DNA of 64,000 bases. Origin: Trichomonas tenax. Lineage: Eukaryota > Parabasalia > Trichomonadida > Trichomonadidae. The position numbers were made by a program, and so were the translations under genes. Positions 9,564-18,171 of this stretch are shown here, piece after piece. The stretch spans positions 62,001-126,000 of the forward strand of contig JALKBU010000005.1 of the NCBI GenBank assembly GCA_023091735.1. The letters run 5' to 3'. The notes under the pieces are model-generated. The model did not search any database, was not told where the DNA came from, and was given only the letters and a program-made list of their open reading frames with translations. Position 1 is the first letter of the stretch, and each line of letters begins with the position of its first letter.

Positions 9564-11744
9564 TTATTCATCATCAGGACAATTAGGGAACATTTCAAGA
9601 TCTGCACTGATGTTGAGTGGGATCCTCTTCAGTCTTTCGAATATCTTCGTGAAGTTAAGCTGCGTGATATGGCTAAGATCCCTAGTGAATGCAGTCCATC
9701 TTTCCTCATCATCATAGTATTCAGGGCCATCTGGGTTCATTGACTCCCTAATAATCTGCATCAAAGCCTGGTTATTGATCTTTCTGTGAATTCTCCAAAG
9801 CTCGTGGAAGAGTTGAGTACTTTCGAAAGATTGGTCTGATTCCATATCATACCCATCATATTTATCCATAAAGATTTGAGCAACAACAATCTGCGAAAGT
9901 GCTTTTTCTGTCTCACTGTCAAAGTAGCCCTCTCTGAGGCAGGATGTGGCTATGGCTGCCAGAAGATTAAATAGGTCACAGTTAGGCTCTTCCAGATTAT
10001 AAAGGATATTATTGAGAGAATCCAGCTGCATTGTAATTGGATAACCAGGAACTGGCTGCTCATATGGGGTCTGTGTATCAAAAACGAGACGGAACTGACG
10101 TGGAATATTGTAATTCATGGTCTTGACAATTTTGTCAATGTAATTATCATAAAAATCGCATACTTCATTGAGATCATTAATCTTATTGAATTCTTCTGTA
10201 GGAAGAACCATTGTGAGGTAGTTCGACGAAATTTCAGCCCATGGAACATCAAAGTTTTTCGTTTCTCCAAGGATTTTTGGATCTGATTTCAAAAAGCGTG
10301 GATACTTCGTGCAGTTAGTAAATGTCATGTTAAGTTGTTTCAGGCTGGATTCAGCAACGCCAATGAAAACCATTCCTCCAAACTGAGAGAATATTTCAGT
10401 AGTGCCTGAGTTAGCTTTATATGCAGCAACGACGTGTGGCCATCGCTTCCATGGTGGAGCCTGTGAAACAAGGGACTGAGAATGAGCACCAATCTGTATT
10501 GCGATGTTGTCAGTGATATCATCATGAATTGTAACAGTTCCTATGACACCAGGAGGTAGCCAAAGTCCCGTAGAATGTAAAGTTTGCTCATAAACAGGAA
10601 GCTTGATGCTATATTCTTTGAATTCTCTGATCTTTGCAAGTCCTGGAAAAGTTGAGCAATCAGGAATAACAAAAAGTTTGTCAATTGGCAGCTGATTATA
10701 TACGTCGATGATAAGAACTATGATGATGTTCTGTACGATGTTAGGATCAAGGTCGCCTTCCTCATTTCGATATGGATTTTGCGATAAATAATCCCAGCAA
10801 ACGTTGAGAATGTCCGAGAGAACATTACTGTATCTCCCTTTACATGATAAGCAGACATATCGAAGTTCTGTAACGAAATCATCGATCAACTCAGAGTTTG
10901 GATTATTAATTGCCATTAACTCTTTAAATGTATTTACCATTTGCGGAAGAGGTTTGCTTTTGATGAGATCGAATGTAGGCGGTATGTTTGTTTTGATCGG
11001 TTCAGAAGTTTCCGAGTTGATTGCGCAATCCATGTAAGAAAGTCCATATTCTAGGAGTAATGGGTTCACATTGAAGCACTCTTCGTCTGTTGAGAATGAC
11101 GGTGAATAACAGCAGCAAATCGATCCACCGTTATTCGAGTAATTCAAAAGTTTAGTCATCTCTTCTTCGTTCATTTTGAGCGTGCTGGCGATAATAATGA
11201 GATTGAATTGGCTGAAATCCTTTCGGAAATCACCAATATCGACAATGAAACCAAAAGATCTAATTATTTTAACTAGCTGTAACTCATATCTGTCATTGAT
11301 GTTGAGAAGTAGAACCTTAGAAGTGAGCAGATGTTTGGATGTTAACCAAATGAAAAGATTGTGGAAGAAAGTAGAATAAGAATTTTTCGAAATGTAGTAG
11401 TTAGAAAGCATCTGTATATGACCGAGGCAGACAATTTTGCCAGGCCTTGTGATTGAAGCTGCAATAATAGGCAATTTAACGTTTGTTTCTTCATCAACAT
11501 TTATCGTAAGTGGCGCGGTCGCAATGCAGAAGCACTGTGATTCAAGAATGGCAATAGGAACCATTCCCGGTGGACAAACGATTGATTCGATACCCTTTGT
11601 GGTTGTTGTAAATTGTATCAATAATTCAGTTTTAGGGTCGTTCATGTCCAATTTCACCAGCTGCCCGTTCTTACTCGACAAAACGCGCCGTATTCTCTGG
11701 GTCTGCGTAACTTGCGGTGACTCTTTCGAGTTAGCGCATCCCAT
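9564..11744 (-). CDS. N-myristoylated M60/TCAF-like protein lacking the zinc-binding motif
   Basis: 726 residues starting MGCANS, a classic N-myristoylation signal (Gly2, Ser6) with an adjacent palmitoylatable Cys3, so it is predicted to sit on the cytosolic face of a membrane rather than be secreted. Residues about 85-300 resemble the Rossmann-like N-domain of TCAF/FAM115 proteins (PGKIVCLGHIQML, ending in GGSICCC). Residues about 365-700 resemble the M60-like region: TGLWLPPGVIGTVTIHDD, IQIGAHSQSL, PPWKRWPHVVAAY, IFSQFGGMVFIGV, then FDSETEKA and a C-terminal helical part. Where M60 peptidases have HExxH, this protein reads about DLFNLLAAIATS, with no His or Glu. The later HELWRIHR has wrong spacing and falls in the post-catalytic helical part. 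The family call follows from layout and motif order; loss of catalysis is inference. Confidence 0.85.
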   Translation of the reverse strand: MGCANSKESPQVTQTQRIRRVLSSKNGQLVKLDMNDPKTELLIQFTTTTKGIESIVCPPGMVPIAILESQCFCIATAPLTINVDEETNVKLPIIAASITRPGKIVCLGHIQMLSNYYISKNSYSTFFHNLFIWLTSKHLLTSKVLLLNINDRYELQLVKIIRSFGFIVDIGDFRKDFSQFNLIIIASTLKMNEEEMTKLLNYSNNGGSICCCYSPSFSTDEECFNVNPLLLEYGLSYMDCAINSETSEPIKTNIPPTFDLIKSKPLPQMVNTFKELMAINNPNSELIDDFVTELRYVCLSCKGRYSNVLSDILNVCWDYLSQNPYRNEEGDLDPNIVQNIIIVLIIDVYNQLPIDKLFVIPDCSTFPGLAKIREFKEYSIKLPVYEQTLHSTGLWLPPGVIGTVTIHDDITDNIAIQIGAHSQSLVSQAPPWKRWPHVVAAYKANSGTTEIFSQFGGMVFIGVAESSLKQLNMTFTNCTKYPRFLKSDPKILGETKNFDVPWAEISSNYLTMVLPTEEFNKINDLNEVCDFYDNYIDKIVKTMNYNIPRQFRLVFDTQTPYEQPVPGYPITMQLDSLNNILYNLEEPNCDLFNLLAAIATSCLREGYFDSETEKALSQIVVAQIFMDKYDGYDMESDQSFESTQLFHELWRIHRKINNQALMQIIRESMNPDGPEYYDDEERWTAFTRDLSHITQLNFTKIFERLKRIPLNISADLEMFPNCPDDE

Positions 11745-13845
11745 TGAAATTTTATTTGAAAAATATTAAGTTTCAGCATCAAATGTGACATCTATTGGTT
11801 AGAAAGATTCTAGAGATGTGGATAAAAACACAAAATCGGAAATAACGTTTTTTATAAAAAAATTGAGAAGTCCAAGCAAATCCATGAATTGAAGCAGAAA
11901 TCGGAAGACACAAACTCGGCGTGGGAGCAACCCTGCTTATATCAAAATCCGTTCGCAAATGATAATGATATGTTGTGATTAATGGTAGACAACACTTTAC
12001 TGAGCATTTCCAATACGAGAAATAAAATTACTCGTAAGTGCTAAAGTAAACTTTGTAATAATATTAGAAGTATATTCGAAGAACTAAAATTTTCCAAATA
12101 TGATTTATGTTTCTCGGCAAATAGATGATGTCAACAATCATTTTTCGTTGTTGTAGTTGATTTTTAGCAATTTTGAATAAAATCCATGAATTTAACACAT
12201 ACTAAATCTATTCAAAACCGTATGACGATATTTTTTAAACCGCATGCAAATAAACTGACCTGAATAATGTTGATATGTATTTGAGTTCCTAAGCTAGACA
12301 TTAATTCATTTTTTGAATTCATGTGTCTAAACTTTTTAAAACAGATACCAAGCTATTTCACTGTGGAGATCTATTAAATTTATTTGAAGATCATTCTATC
12401 ATTTTAATTTAGAATGTTGAAGATCATTCGACTCCTTTGATTCATGATAATATATATAAGAGACTATTTGGAAAATGGCCACATCATTCATGGCTTTCTC
12501 TCAGCCATGATGTTTGTTCCAAAATATGTACAAGAATCTGATCTTTATGTTGTTCCTCCAGTCCATTGTTTTGAAAAAACTGAACAGTTTAATGTGCCAA
12601 GTGATTGCCGGTATCATATGCGCAGAATGATCAACATTGCATATTTAGAAAATTCTCATGGAGCAGCTGCAGGTGGAATCTTTAAGCTAAGACAACTATG
12701 TCAGGTTCGTTGTTTTGAAATCAAGAGAAAGACTTCAACCTCACATTAGCCTTCCCTAAAAACGAAACTGAAATACTATAATATCTTTTCATGCTATAAA
12801 GAATTGATGTGCAGAGCGTTCCATTTGTTCAACTTTTAGGGCGAAGAAAAATTTTGAATTTTATTCTTAAGATATTTGCCTAAAGTATGTATGCATGTAT
12901 AATATATAGACGAAAGGCAGATTAATGGTAGTGTATAAATGATGTTTCTATTGAGGAAAAAATATATGTGAATTTTATTTACTCTCCAAATACATATATA
13001 ATCAAAAAGTATGAATGACAGAATCATGAAGGATATATGTGTGTTATCAAAAGCAAGTGTTGTAAAAATTATTTTGGAGTTCCAGATCATATCTCGAAAA
13101 TTTAAAATTGTAGTCAACAAAGTTTAGGATAATTGTAATATGCAGTGATACTATAATCTGAGGGATAAAGCAGCATTTTCAAGTTTCTTCGAAATTTTGA
13201 TTTTCTGAAAATTGCGGTCTTGGATCCCATTTTGAAGGCGGCAATCATAGTACATTGCTGGCATACCTCTCAATTTGATGTGGCGCTATGTTCTGATGGG
13301 ATTGATTTTAATTTCGAAATTTCTAAATCGCCACAAATGTTTTAGAGTTATAGCGTATTCTATCATATGGATACAGTACTTATGTATAGAAACATTGAGC
13401 TTCGAAGAGGAGTATGCAAAGAAGTGTCTTTCTCCATGAAGTTTTATTTGGCCGATAAACCAGAAAGCAAAATTCATATATTTTATGTAGCTTAAAATAT
13501 GATTTCTGATTTCATTGTTAAAATAAGGAAAATAATCATGTGTCAGAATTTCATTTTTTTAACCCTCAACAATGATTACGAAACTTGTAGTCATTCATGA
13601 ATTATTAATGAATATTAATTTTGTCAATATCTTGAATTTTTGGACGCTTTTTGTCTCGGAGTACCTCAATAACCATTCAATTTTGGAGTCCCCGACGATT
13701 TTTTTAGCGCATTGCGTCCCCAAATGAACGAATTTTTGATAATTAAAGTCCTACTTTAATGGCATTTAAATATGAAGAGAACTCTATGCGATAAAACCAA
13801 GATGAAATGTTTAAATACATAAAAAGTTAAAATTTGATATTTTGA
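11745..13845. other. 2.1-kb gene-poor spacer with one doubtful ORF and a repeat relic
   Basis: No convincing gene. The longest ORF is 12444-12749 (+, 101 codons), containing YLENSHGAAAGGIFKLRQLC; it has no recognised domain and could be a relic or chance. Other ORFs are short and AT-driven. Near the right end (13638-13731) lies a degenerate fragment of the MITE family described at 16135 and 62558. The rest is AT-rich sequence in which I see nothing. Confidence 0.55.
13638..13731 (+). repeat. Truncated, degenerate copy of the MITE family
   Basis: The segment starts TTTTGGACGCTTTTTG, passes through ACCATTCAATTTTGGAG, then TCCCCGACGATTTTTTT and GCGTCCCCAAATGAACG. These are, in order, elements of the left arm of the copies at 16135-16508 and 62558-62938. 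The palindromic centre of the terminal arm is shortened and the right half of the element is absent. Confidence 0.7.
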
Positions 13846-14862
13846 TTAATCATCTGCCATGAAGACCTCCGAGATTTCAAATCTCGTTTGCTGAAGGGCG
13901 CACATTTCTTCATTTTTAATATCAGCAAGCATTTTGTTTTGTTTTGATAAAATTGCAATCTTGTTTCTCAGTTCTGAGATTGAAAATTCCACATCTTCGA
14001 CACTCATTGACTCTGGAAGCAATCTCCATCCAGAAGTAACATCTGATAATGTTGGATCGTAAGGATCAAAGTCGTTTTTCATGATTTTCTTCATGCGCTC
14101 TTCAAATGTTTGCGATGTTTGTTGATTTACATCTAAAAGAACAATCTTCGACGTTGAATATTTCTTCATTGATTTTTTAAGCGAAATATGCTCGCTAGAA
14201 CTGCTATCATCTGGTTGCGAACTGAGATTAATAGCCTCCGTTGATAGTACTGCGCTGTTGATTTCGTCAAGATTCGGTCTTAGAGCGTTTGCAGGAAGAG
14301 AATTGTTGCGCTTGTTAACTCGTGGCAGTTTAACACGCTCCACATCAACTTTGAGATTCATTCCTGTTCCCTGCTGCGAATTACCCTGAGTATTATCCAA
14401 GAAATTCTGGATTGTATGAATATCGTCCTCAACCAGCGGCGAATCAACATCCACATATTTTGTTTTCTTTGGTTTCTCGCTCAAGTCCGGAAAGTCACTG
14501 CGTAAAGAATTTCTTCTAATAATTCCATTCTTCGGTGGTGCCGGCTTGTTTGGAGGCGGAGGAGGTAGCTTAGGTGCTGGCGGAAGATTGCACGATATTG
14601 GTGTCGATTTCGGATGAGCAGCCGGTAATGTACAGAATTTGGTCTTCTTTGGTGGTGGCGGAGGTCTCATAGCCGGTGGAGGAGGTAGCATGTGCGGTGT
14701 TTCGTTGTTATTCATTGTAAATGCTGGTGCTGGTTCGAAATGATTTGAGAAATTAAGCGCATCGCAGTTAAACTGGCTGGGCACGCTGTGCACACCTTCA
14801 GCATCGAACTCACTGACTGGCATCATGATGTCGTCGGGGCAGAAACTGCTGACTGTACACAT
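13846..14862 (-). CDS. Polyproline-rich protein with C-terminal coiled coil, unrecognised
   Basis: 338 residues. Residues about 55-110 hold several polyproline tracts (LPPPPAMRPPPPPKK, LPPPPPNKPAPPKN), typical profilin, SH3 or EVH1 ligands. A disordered Ser-rich middle follows. Residues about 295-338 form a heptad helix (SVEDVEFSISELRNKIAILS). This architecture occurs in actin-regulatory adaptors, but no WH2, FH2 or WASP-type element is visible, so an actin role is only inference. The start is the first ATG, 83 bp from the left arm of the large foldback element, so the promoter must abut or overlap it. Confidence 0.8.
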   Translation of the reverse strand: MCTVSSFCPDDIMMPVSEFDAEGVHSVPSQFNCDALNFSNHFEPAPAFTMNNNETPHMLPPPPAMRPPPPPKKTKFCTLPAAHPKSTPISCNLPPAPKLPPPPPNKPAPPKNGIIRRNSLRSDFPDLSEKPKKTKYVDVDSPLVEDDIHTIQNFLDNTQGNSQQGTGMNLKVDVERVKLPRVNKRNNSLPANALRPNLDEINSAVLSTEAINLSSQPDDSSSSEHISLKKSMKKYSTSKIVLLDVNQQTSQTFEERMKKIMKNDFDPYDPTLSDVTSGWRLLPESMSVEDVEFSISELRNKIAILSKQNKMLADIKNEEMCALQQTRFEISEVFMADD

Positions 14863-15125
14863 TATTTTTTGTTTTATTTTTTATCCCAAATTGTAAACAA
14901 TCTAATATTGTTTTCAGAAATAATGTACAATCATTTTTATATATCACTTGTGTTTTGCGTGTCAAAATGTCACTCTGTAAAGTGTCAGATTGTTAGATTT
15001 TTGGCATTGAAAATAGTCAAAAAACGATTAAAATAAATTCATTTTGTCAAGTAAAATAATATTTGCCAAATAAAAGCATATGCGTCATATTAGAAATTAG
15101 AGGGATGAGTATTTAAATTTGAATT

Positions 15126-15220
15126 AAAAAGCATGCTATTCGTCTATTTTTATTGCTGTGTACAACTACACCATACTCCGTGGCTGCGCGCAGCAGCAAA
15201 GCTGGACGAAAAGCACTTTT
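15126..15220. repeat. Type-A palindrome, copy 1
   Basis: Left arm 15126-15166 (AAAAAGCATGCTATTCGTCT, then a T-run and GCTGTGTACAAC). The right arm 15180-15220, read in reverse complement, is AAAAGTGCTTTTCGTCCAGC, then TTTGCTGCTG. The arms are imperfect and enclose 13 bases. Confidence 0.65.
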
Positions 15221-15260
15221 AAGAAGAAAGCTCTGCATCAAAATTATTTCGATGCAAACA

Positions 15261-15342
15261 GAGATTTCTCGCTTCTTTAGCAAGTGAATCCTTAGTAGAA
15301 CATGAAGCTTAGGCAATCTCTGCTAAAGAAGCGAGGGATCTC
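15261..15342. repeat. Type-B palindrome, copy 1 (15-bp perfect stem)
   Basis: CTCGCTTCTTTAGCA at 15268-15282 pairs perfectly with TGCTAAAGAAGCGAG at 15321-15335, around a 38-base loop. Flanking GAGATTT and GGATCTC extend the match partly. A small extra hairpin (ATCTCGG/CCGAGAT) follows at about 15338-15360. Confidence 0.8.
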
Positions 15343-15428
15343 GGTTTTGTTGCCGAGATAACTTCGATTCACAAAAAGCAAAGCTTGAAAAAAGTTTTAA
15401 ACCGGTGTTTTCTCGGTGCAGACCGTTG

Positions 15429-15502
15429 TTTTTTGCTTCTTTAGTTAATAAAACCTTAGAACTCCATGTGTGTAAGACTTTTACTAGCTAAAGAATCAAA
15501 AA
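15429..15502. repeat. Type-B palindrome, copy 2
   Basis: The left arm TTTTTTGCTTCTTTAGTTAA (15429-15448) continues to about 15453. The right arm 15479-15502, in reverse complement, is TTTTTGATTCTTTAGCTAGT. It shares the core TTGCTTCTTTAG with the other B copies; the loop is about 25 bases. Confidence 0.7.
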
Positions 15503-15535
15503 TCATGATTTTGTTCTCGATATATAATTCGAAAT

Positions 15536-15631
15536 AAAAAAAGCGTGCTTTTCATTCATTTTTGCTGTTATGTGCAACCACTATATAAAATTGTTCACAT
15601 CAATAAAAATGGACGAATGGCACGCTTTTTT
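15536..15631. repeat. Type-A palindrome, copy 2
   Basis: Left arm 15536-15578 (AAAAAAGCGTGCTTTTCATT, then CATTTTTGCTG). Right arm 15593-15631 in reverse complement is AAAAAAGCGTGCCATTCGTC, then CATTTTTATTG. It is strongly related to A copy 1; the loop is only about 14 bases. Confidence 0.8.
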
Positions 15632-15658
15632 CTTATTATTATAATCGAGGATGAAGCC

Positions 15659-15733
15659 TTTTTTGCTTCTTTTAGCTGGTGAGGATCTTGTGTATGTGTG
15701 GTCCCAAGGCTTCACCAGCTAAAAAAGTAAAAA
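15659..15733. repeat. Type-B palindrome, copy 3
   Basis: Left arm 15659-15684 (TTTTTTGCTTCTTTTAGCTG, then GTGAGG). Right arm 15710-15733 (CTTCACCAGCTAAAAAAGTA) pairs with it; the stem TTAGCTGGTGA is perfect. The core TTGCTTCTTTTAG matches the other B copies. Confidence 0.75.
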
Positions 15734-15784
15734 CATCGGCTTGCGTAGATAATTATTTCAATACAATACTTTTTTTTTCATAAA

Positions 15785-16104
15785 TGCTTTTGGTGCATTT
15801 TTGCTGATGCGTGCAGCTAAAGGGTGTGGTGTTTTTATGAACCGAAATTAGAGAAGTGAAGTGAAACGAAAATATGACATGTAAATTGTATTGATTTTGT
15901 CGCTATAAGTAAACATTTGGTGTTTAATTTTGAAGCCTTCGCGCTGGGCGGCACCTGCTTTTCAACCTGAATATTACCATAACTACTTTACGTGTCAGAT
16001 TTCTCATTTTTATCATGTAAATGTCAGAACAACATCACTTCATCTCACTTCCCTAATTTCAGTTTAGAACAGTGTAGTTGCATATAGCAGCAAAAAAGCA
16101 CGAA
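15785..16104. repeat. Type-A palindrome, copy 3, with a nested inverted repeat in its loop
   Basis: The outer arms 15785-15822 (TGCTTTTGGTGCATTTTTGC) and 16074-16104 (reverse complement TTCGTGCTTTTTTGCTGCTA) are type A. A second inverted pair lies inside: 15843-15885 (CGAAATTAGAGAAGTGAAGT, later GACATGTAAAT) against 16012-16063 (reverse complement CTGAAATTAGGGAAGTGAGA). The central 120 bases contain a short GC-rich patch (CGCGCTGGGCGGCACC). Confidence 0.7.
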
Positions 16105-16134
16105 ATCTCCTTTTTAATGTCACATTAAATTAAG

Positions 16135-16508
16135 GATGCTTTTTGCCACAGCGTCTCAGGGCGTCCCTGCTGTAAACCATTCAAAATTGAATGGTTTATG
16201 GGGTCCCCGACCAAATTTTTTTGACGCTTTGCGTCCCCAAATGAACGACAAATGCGGAAAATTTTCGATGTGTTTTCGGGCGGCGCAGCCCCCGCCTATT
16301 AAAGATGAGAGTTGGCGAAGCTTAACAGCACTTGCATGAAGCACAATCACTGAAGAAAGTACTTCTTGTTGGGTTTTATCGTCGGGGATGTTGAAGTTCA
16401 TTTGGAGACGCGAAGTCTTGAAAAAAATTCGTCCGGGAAACAATAAACCATTCAAAATTGAATGATTTACAGCAGGGACACCCTGAGACGCCATGGCAAA
16501 CCAACACC
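16135..16508 (+). mobile_element. MITE-like foldback element, copy 1 (374 bp)
   Basis: The two ends form inverted repeats of about 100 bp: GCGTCTCAGGGCGTCCCTGC near the left end, and its near-exact reverse complement near the right end. Each arm carries the small palindrome CCATTCAAAATTGAATGG, and inner arms GACGCTTTGCGTCCCCAAAT / reverse complement of CATTTGGAGACGCGAAGTC. The centre is shared with copy 2 (62558-62938), in the same orientation and nearly identical, including GGGCGGCGCAGCCCCC and AGCACTTGCATGAAGCAC. No transposase is encoded; short ORFs through it are by-products. Two near-identical copies plus terminal inverted repeats define it as a non-autonomous repeat. It lies inside the larger foldback structure. 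Confidence 0.85.
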
Positions 16509-16824
16509 CAAATTAAAATAGATATTCCCCCTTTATTAATTTTTTGACATTTTTCACTTTACGTTGAATGTCACCTTTTTCAAAATCAGATAATCTGACA
16601 CTTTACAAGGTGACTCATTGACACGCAAAACACTTGTATTTCTAGATGTTATTCTTTAAATTTTGATAATTTAACCTTAAATGTCAAATTTGTATAAAAC
16701 CCGTGAACACTTTTTTATTTCATTTTTTTGGTGTAACAGTTGCTATTTCTGCTCAAACTCGTTTAAAGTGGTTACCTGTGATGCTGCATGGTCATAAACA
16801 ACACCAAAACAAAATAACCCAAAA

Positions 16825-18171
16825 CTAATTGAGCAATAGGGAATTTGTTCCTGCAACTTCGACGGACACTAAGTTATCCTTATCCTTCCTCCTCATGATA
16901 CAGAGGATAACGATGATGAGGATAATGATTAGCAAAGCTCCTATCGAGATACCTGCTGCCTTCAAGATTGTTTTCCTTTTAGAGTTATCTGGCACAATTG
17001 TTGGTGCGGCTGTTGGAACGACTGTTGGCTTTAGTGATTCTTTTTGTACAAGTGATGGTGCAGTTGTTCTGTATGGATAAGGAACAGGAGGAGCATTATC
17101 AACTTTTCTGTTGATTGCAAAGGAGCTTGCCTTGGCTTGAGATAGTGGATGTCTAATAAGAACATCAGCAATTGTATCCCAGTACATGATTCCAGCGCAG
17201 TTTTGATCTCTCATATACATTGATCTCCAAAAGACATCATTATATGAGCTGAAATAGAAATCATATCCATCTTTGTTAGTCTGTTCTGTGTCCTTTGTGA
17301 AGTTGTCAGTCATCAGTGCCTTCAGATTTCCTTCACCTGGATAATCATCTTTGTGCTGTCCATCTTTAAATCCATATGTCGTTGTTGTGCCATAGCTCAT
17401 ACATAAATTATCTTTGCGATAACCATAATTGATTACTCTATTGAAGAAAGTCACATATGGATCACTCCTGTAGAGTTCTATCGCATTAGGACCATAGCAT
17501 TGCATTAATACTAAGTCGATCGAATTAAGGACATCAAGAGGGAATGAGTACAGATATACTTGAGGTGTGACTGATAAAATTTTATCTTTGCGTAATTTTG
17601 ATTTCAGGAGCTTCAGAAAATCACCATATGTCTGCCATTCTTACGTCGAATATGGCCATTCAAAATCGATATCACATCCGCTGAAGTAATGATTGTTATT
17701 AGTGATTTCAGCAATCTCGGATGCAGTCCTCTCCCTCTTTGTTGTGTCACTCAATGTTTTAAGCCAGTTATCATGACCAGCCCAATTTAGGATCATCCTG
17801 TAGCCTCTTCTCCCCTGATATGGTTCCATGATTTTCTTCATATACTCTACTCATGAGAATGAATCATATCCAAAGTCATCATTCTTGTCATAACGCCAGT
17901 ATGAGTCATATGAGAGGAAAACATTATGTGGTATGACTTGCTCAAACTCAAGCATTGGAATTCCGTTCATAGGAATCTTAAACAACGCTTTAGAAGTGTT
18001 GGTTGATAGCTGAATCTAAAGGATCAAATGTGTAATTCTTATTATCAAATGTTGATGATGAAATAGTTCCAACGTTTATGTATGTCCTTTGACTGTAAAT
18101 AAATTCACGAAGAGATGATATCGTATGTGAAAATAACAAACAACTTATAATATAAAAAAAAACAACTTCAT
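16825..18171 (-). pseudogene. GH18 (chitinase-like) membrane-anchored protein, broken by stops and frameshifts
   Basis: Conceptual reading: a signal-peptide-like start, then YINVGTISSSTFD, NVFLSYDSYWRYDKN, RRGYRMILNWAG, the GH18 active-site strand GCDIDFEWP (family DxxDxDxE: D-I-D-F-E, with Cys at the usual Gly/Phe-Asp position), MQCYGPNA, SYGTTTTYGF, AGIMYWD, a Pro/Thr linker, a transmembrane helix (SIGALLIIILIIVILCIM) and a short basic tail. Lesions: in-frame TGA at 17851-17853 (context FS*VEYM, where Trp would fit); in-frame TAA at 17641-17643; a frameshift near 18000-18018; and, if the ATG at 18169-18171 is the start, a second shift in the T tract (18154-18162 on the plus strand). That ATG overlaps the stop codon of the upstream gene (ATGA). 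Few lesions suggest recent decay or assembly errors. Confidence 0.8.

Larger units (their letters stand above)
14946..16637. repeat. Composite foldback element: ~56-bp inverted ends enclosing a string of hairpins
   Basis: The left end (14946-15001) begins ACTTGTGTTTTGCGTGTCA and includes TGTAAAGTGTCAGAT. The right end (16582-16637), read on the minus strand, begins ACAAGTGTTTTGCGTGTCA and includes the same TGTAAAGTGTCAGAT. Weaker similarity continues inward (GTCAAAAAA...ATTAA...ATAAA). Between the ends lie imperfect palindromes of two recurring types, A and B (separate entries), and one inserted MITE (16135-16508). No transposase-like ORF is visible, so if this is mobile DNA it is non-autonomous. 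It fills the space between the polyproline gene and the GH18 pseudogene. Confidence 0.75.

Noticed and set aside
9564..11744. HELWRIH in the M60-like protein taken as the zinc motif
   Set aside because: The spacing is HExxxxH, not HExxH, and it lies in the helical region that follows the catalytic site in the family.
12444..12749. 101-codon ORF in the gene-poor region
   Set aside because: No homology recognised, no Inr upstream, surrounded by non-coding sequence; kept only as a remark in the spacer entry.
15126..16104. Regular hairpins read as a CRISPR-like array
   Set aside because: Units are long imperfect palindromes of two types without constant repeats or unique equal-length spacers, and the genome is eukaryotic.
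16156..16494. A 112-codon minus-strand ORF (and a 67-codon plus ORF) across the MITE
   Set aside because: They arise from the inverted arms of the element; the start and end share the same palindromic sequence. No protein family or codon pattern supports them.
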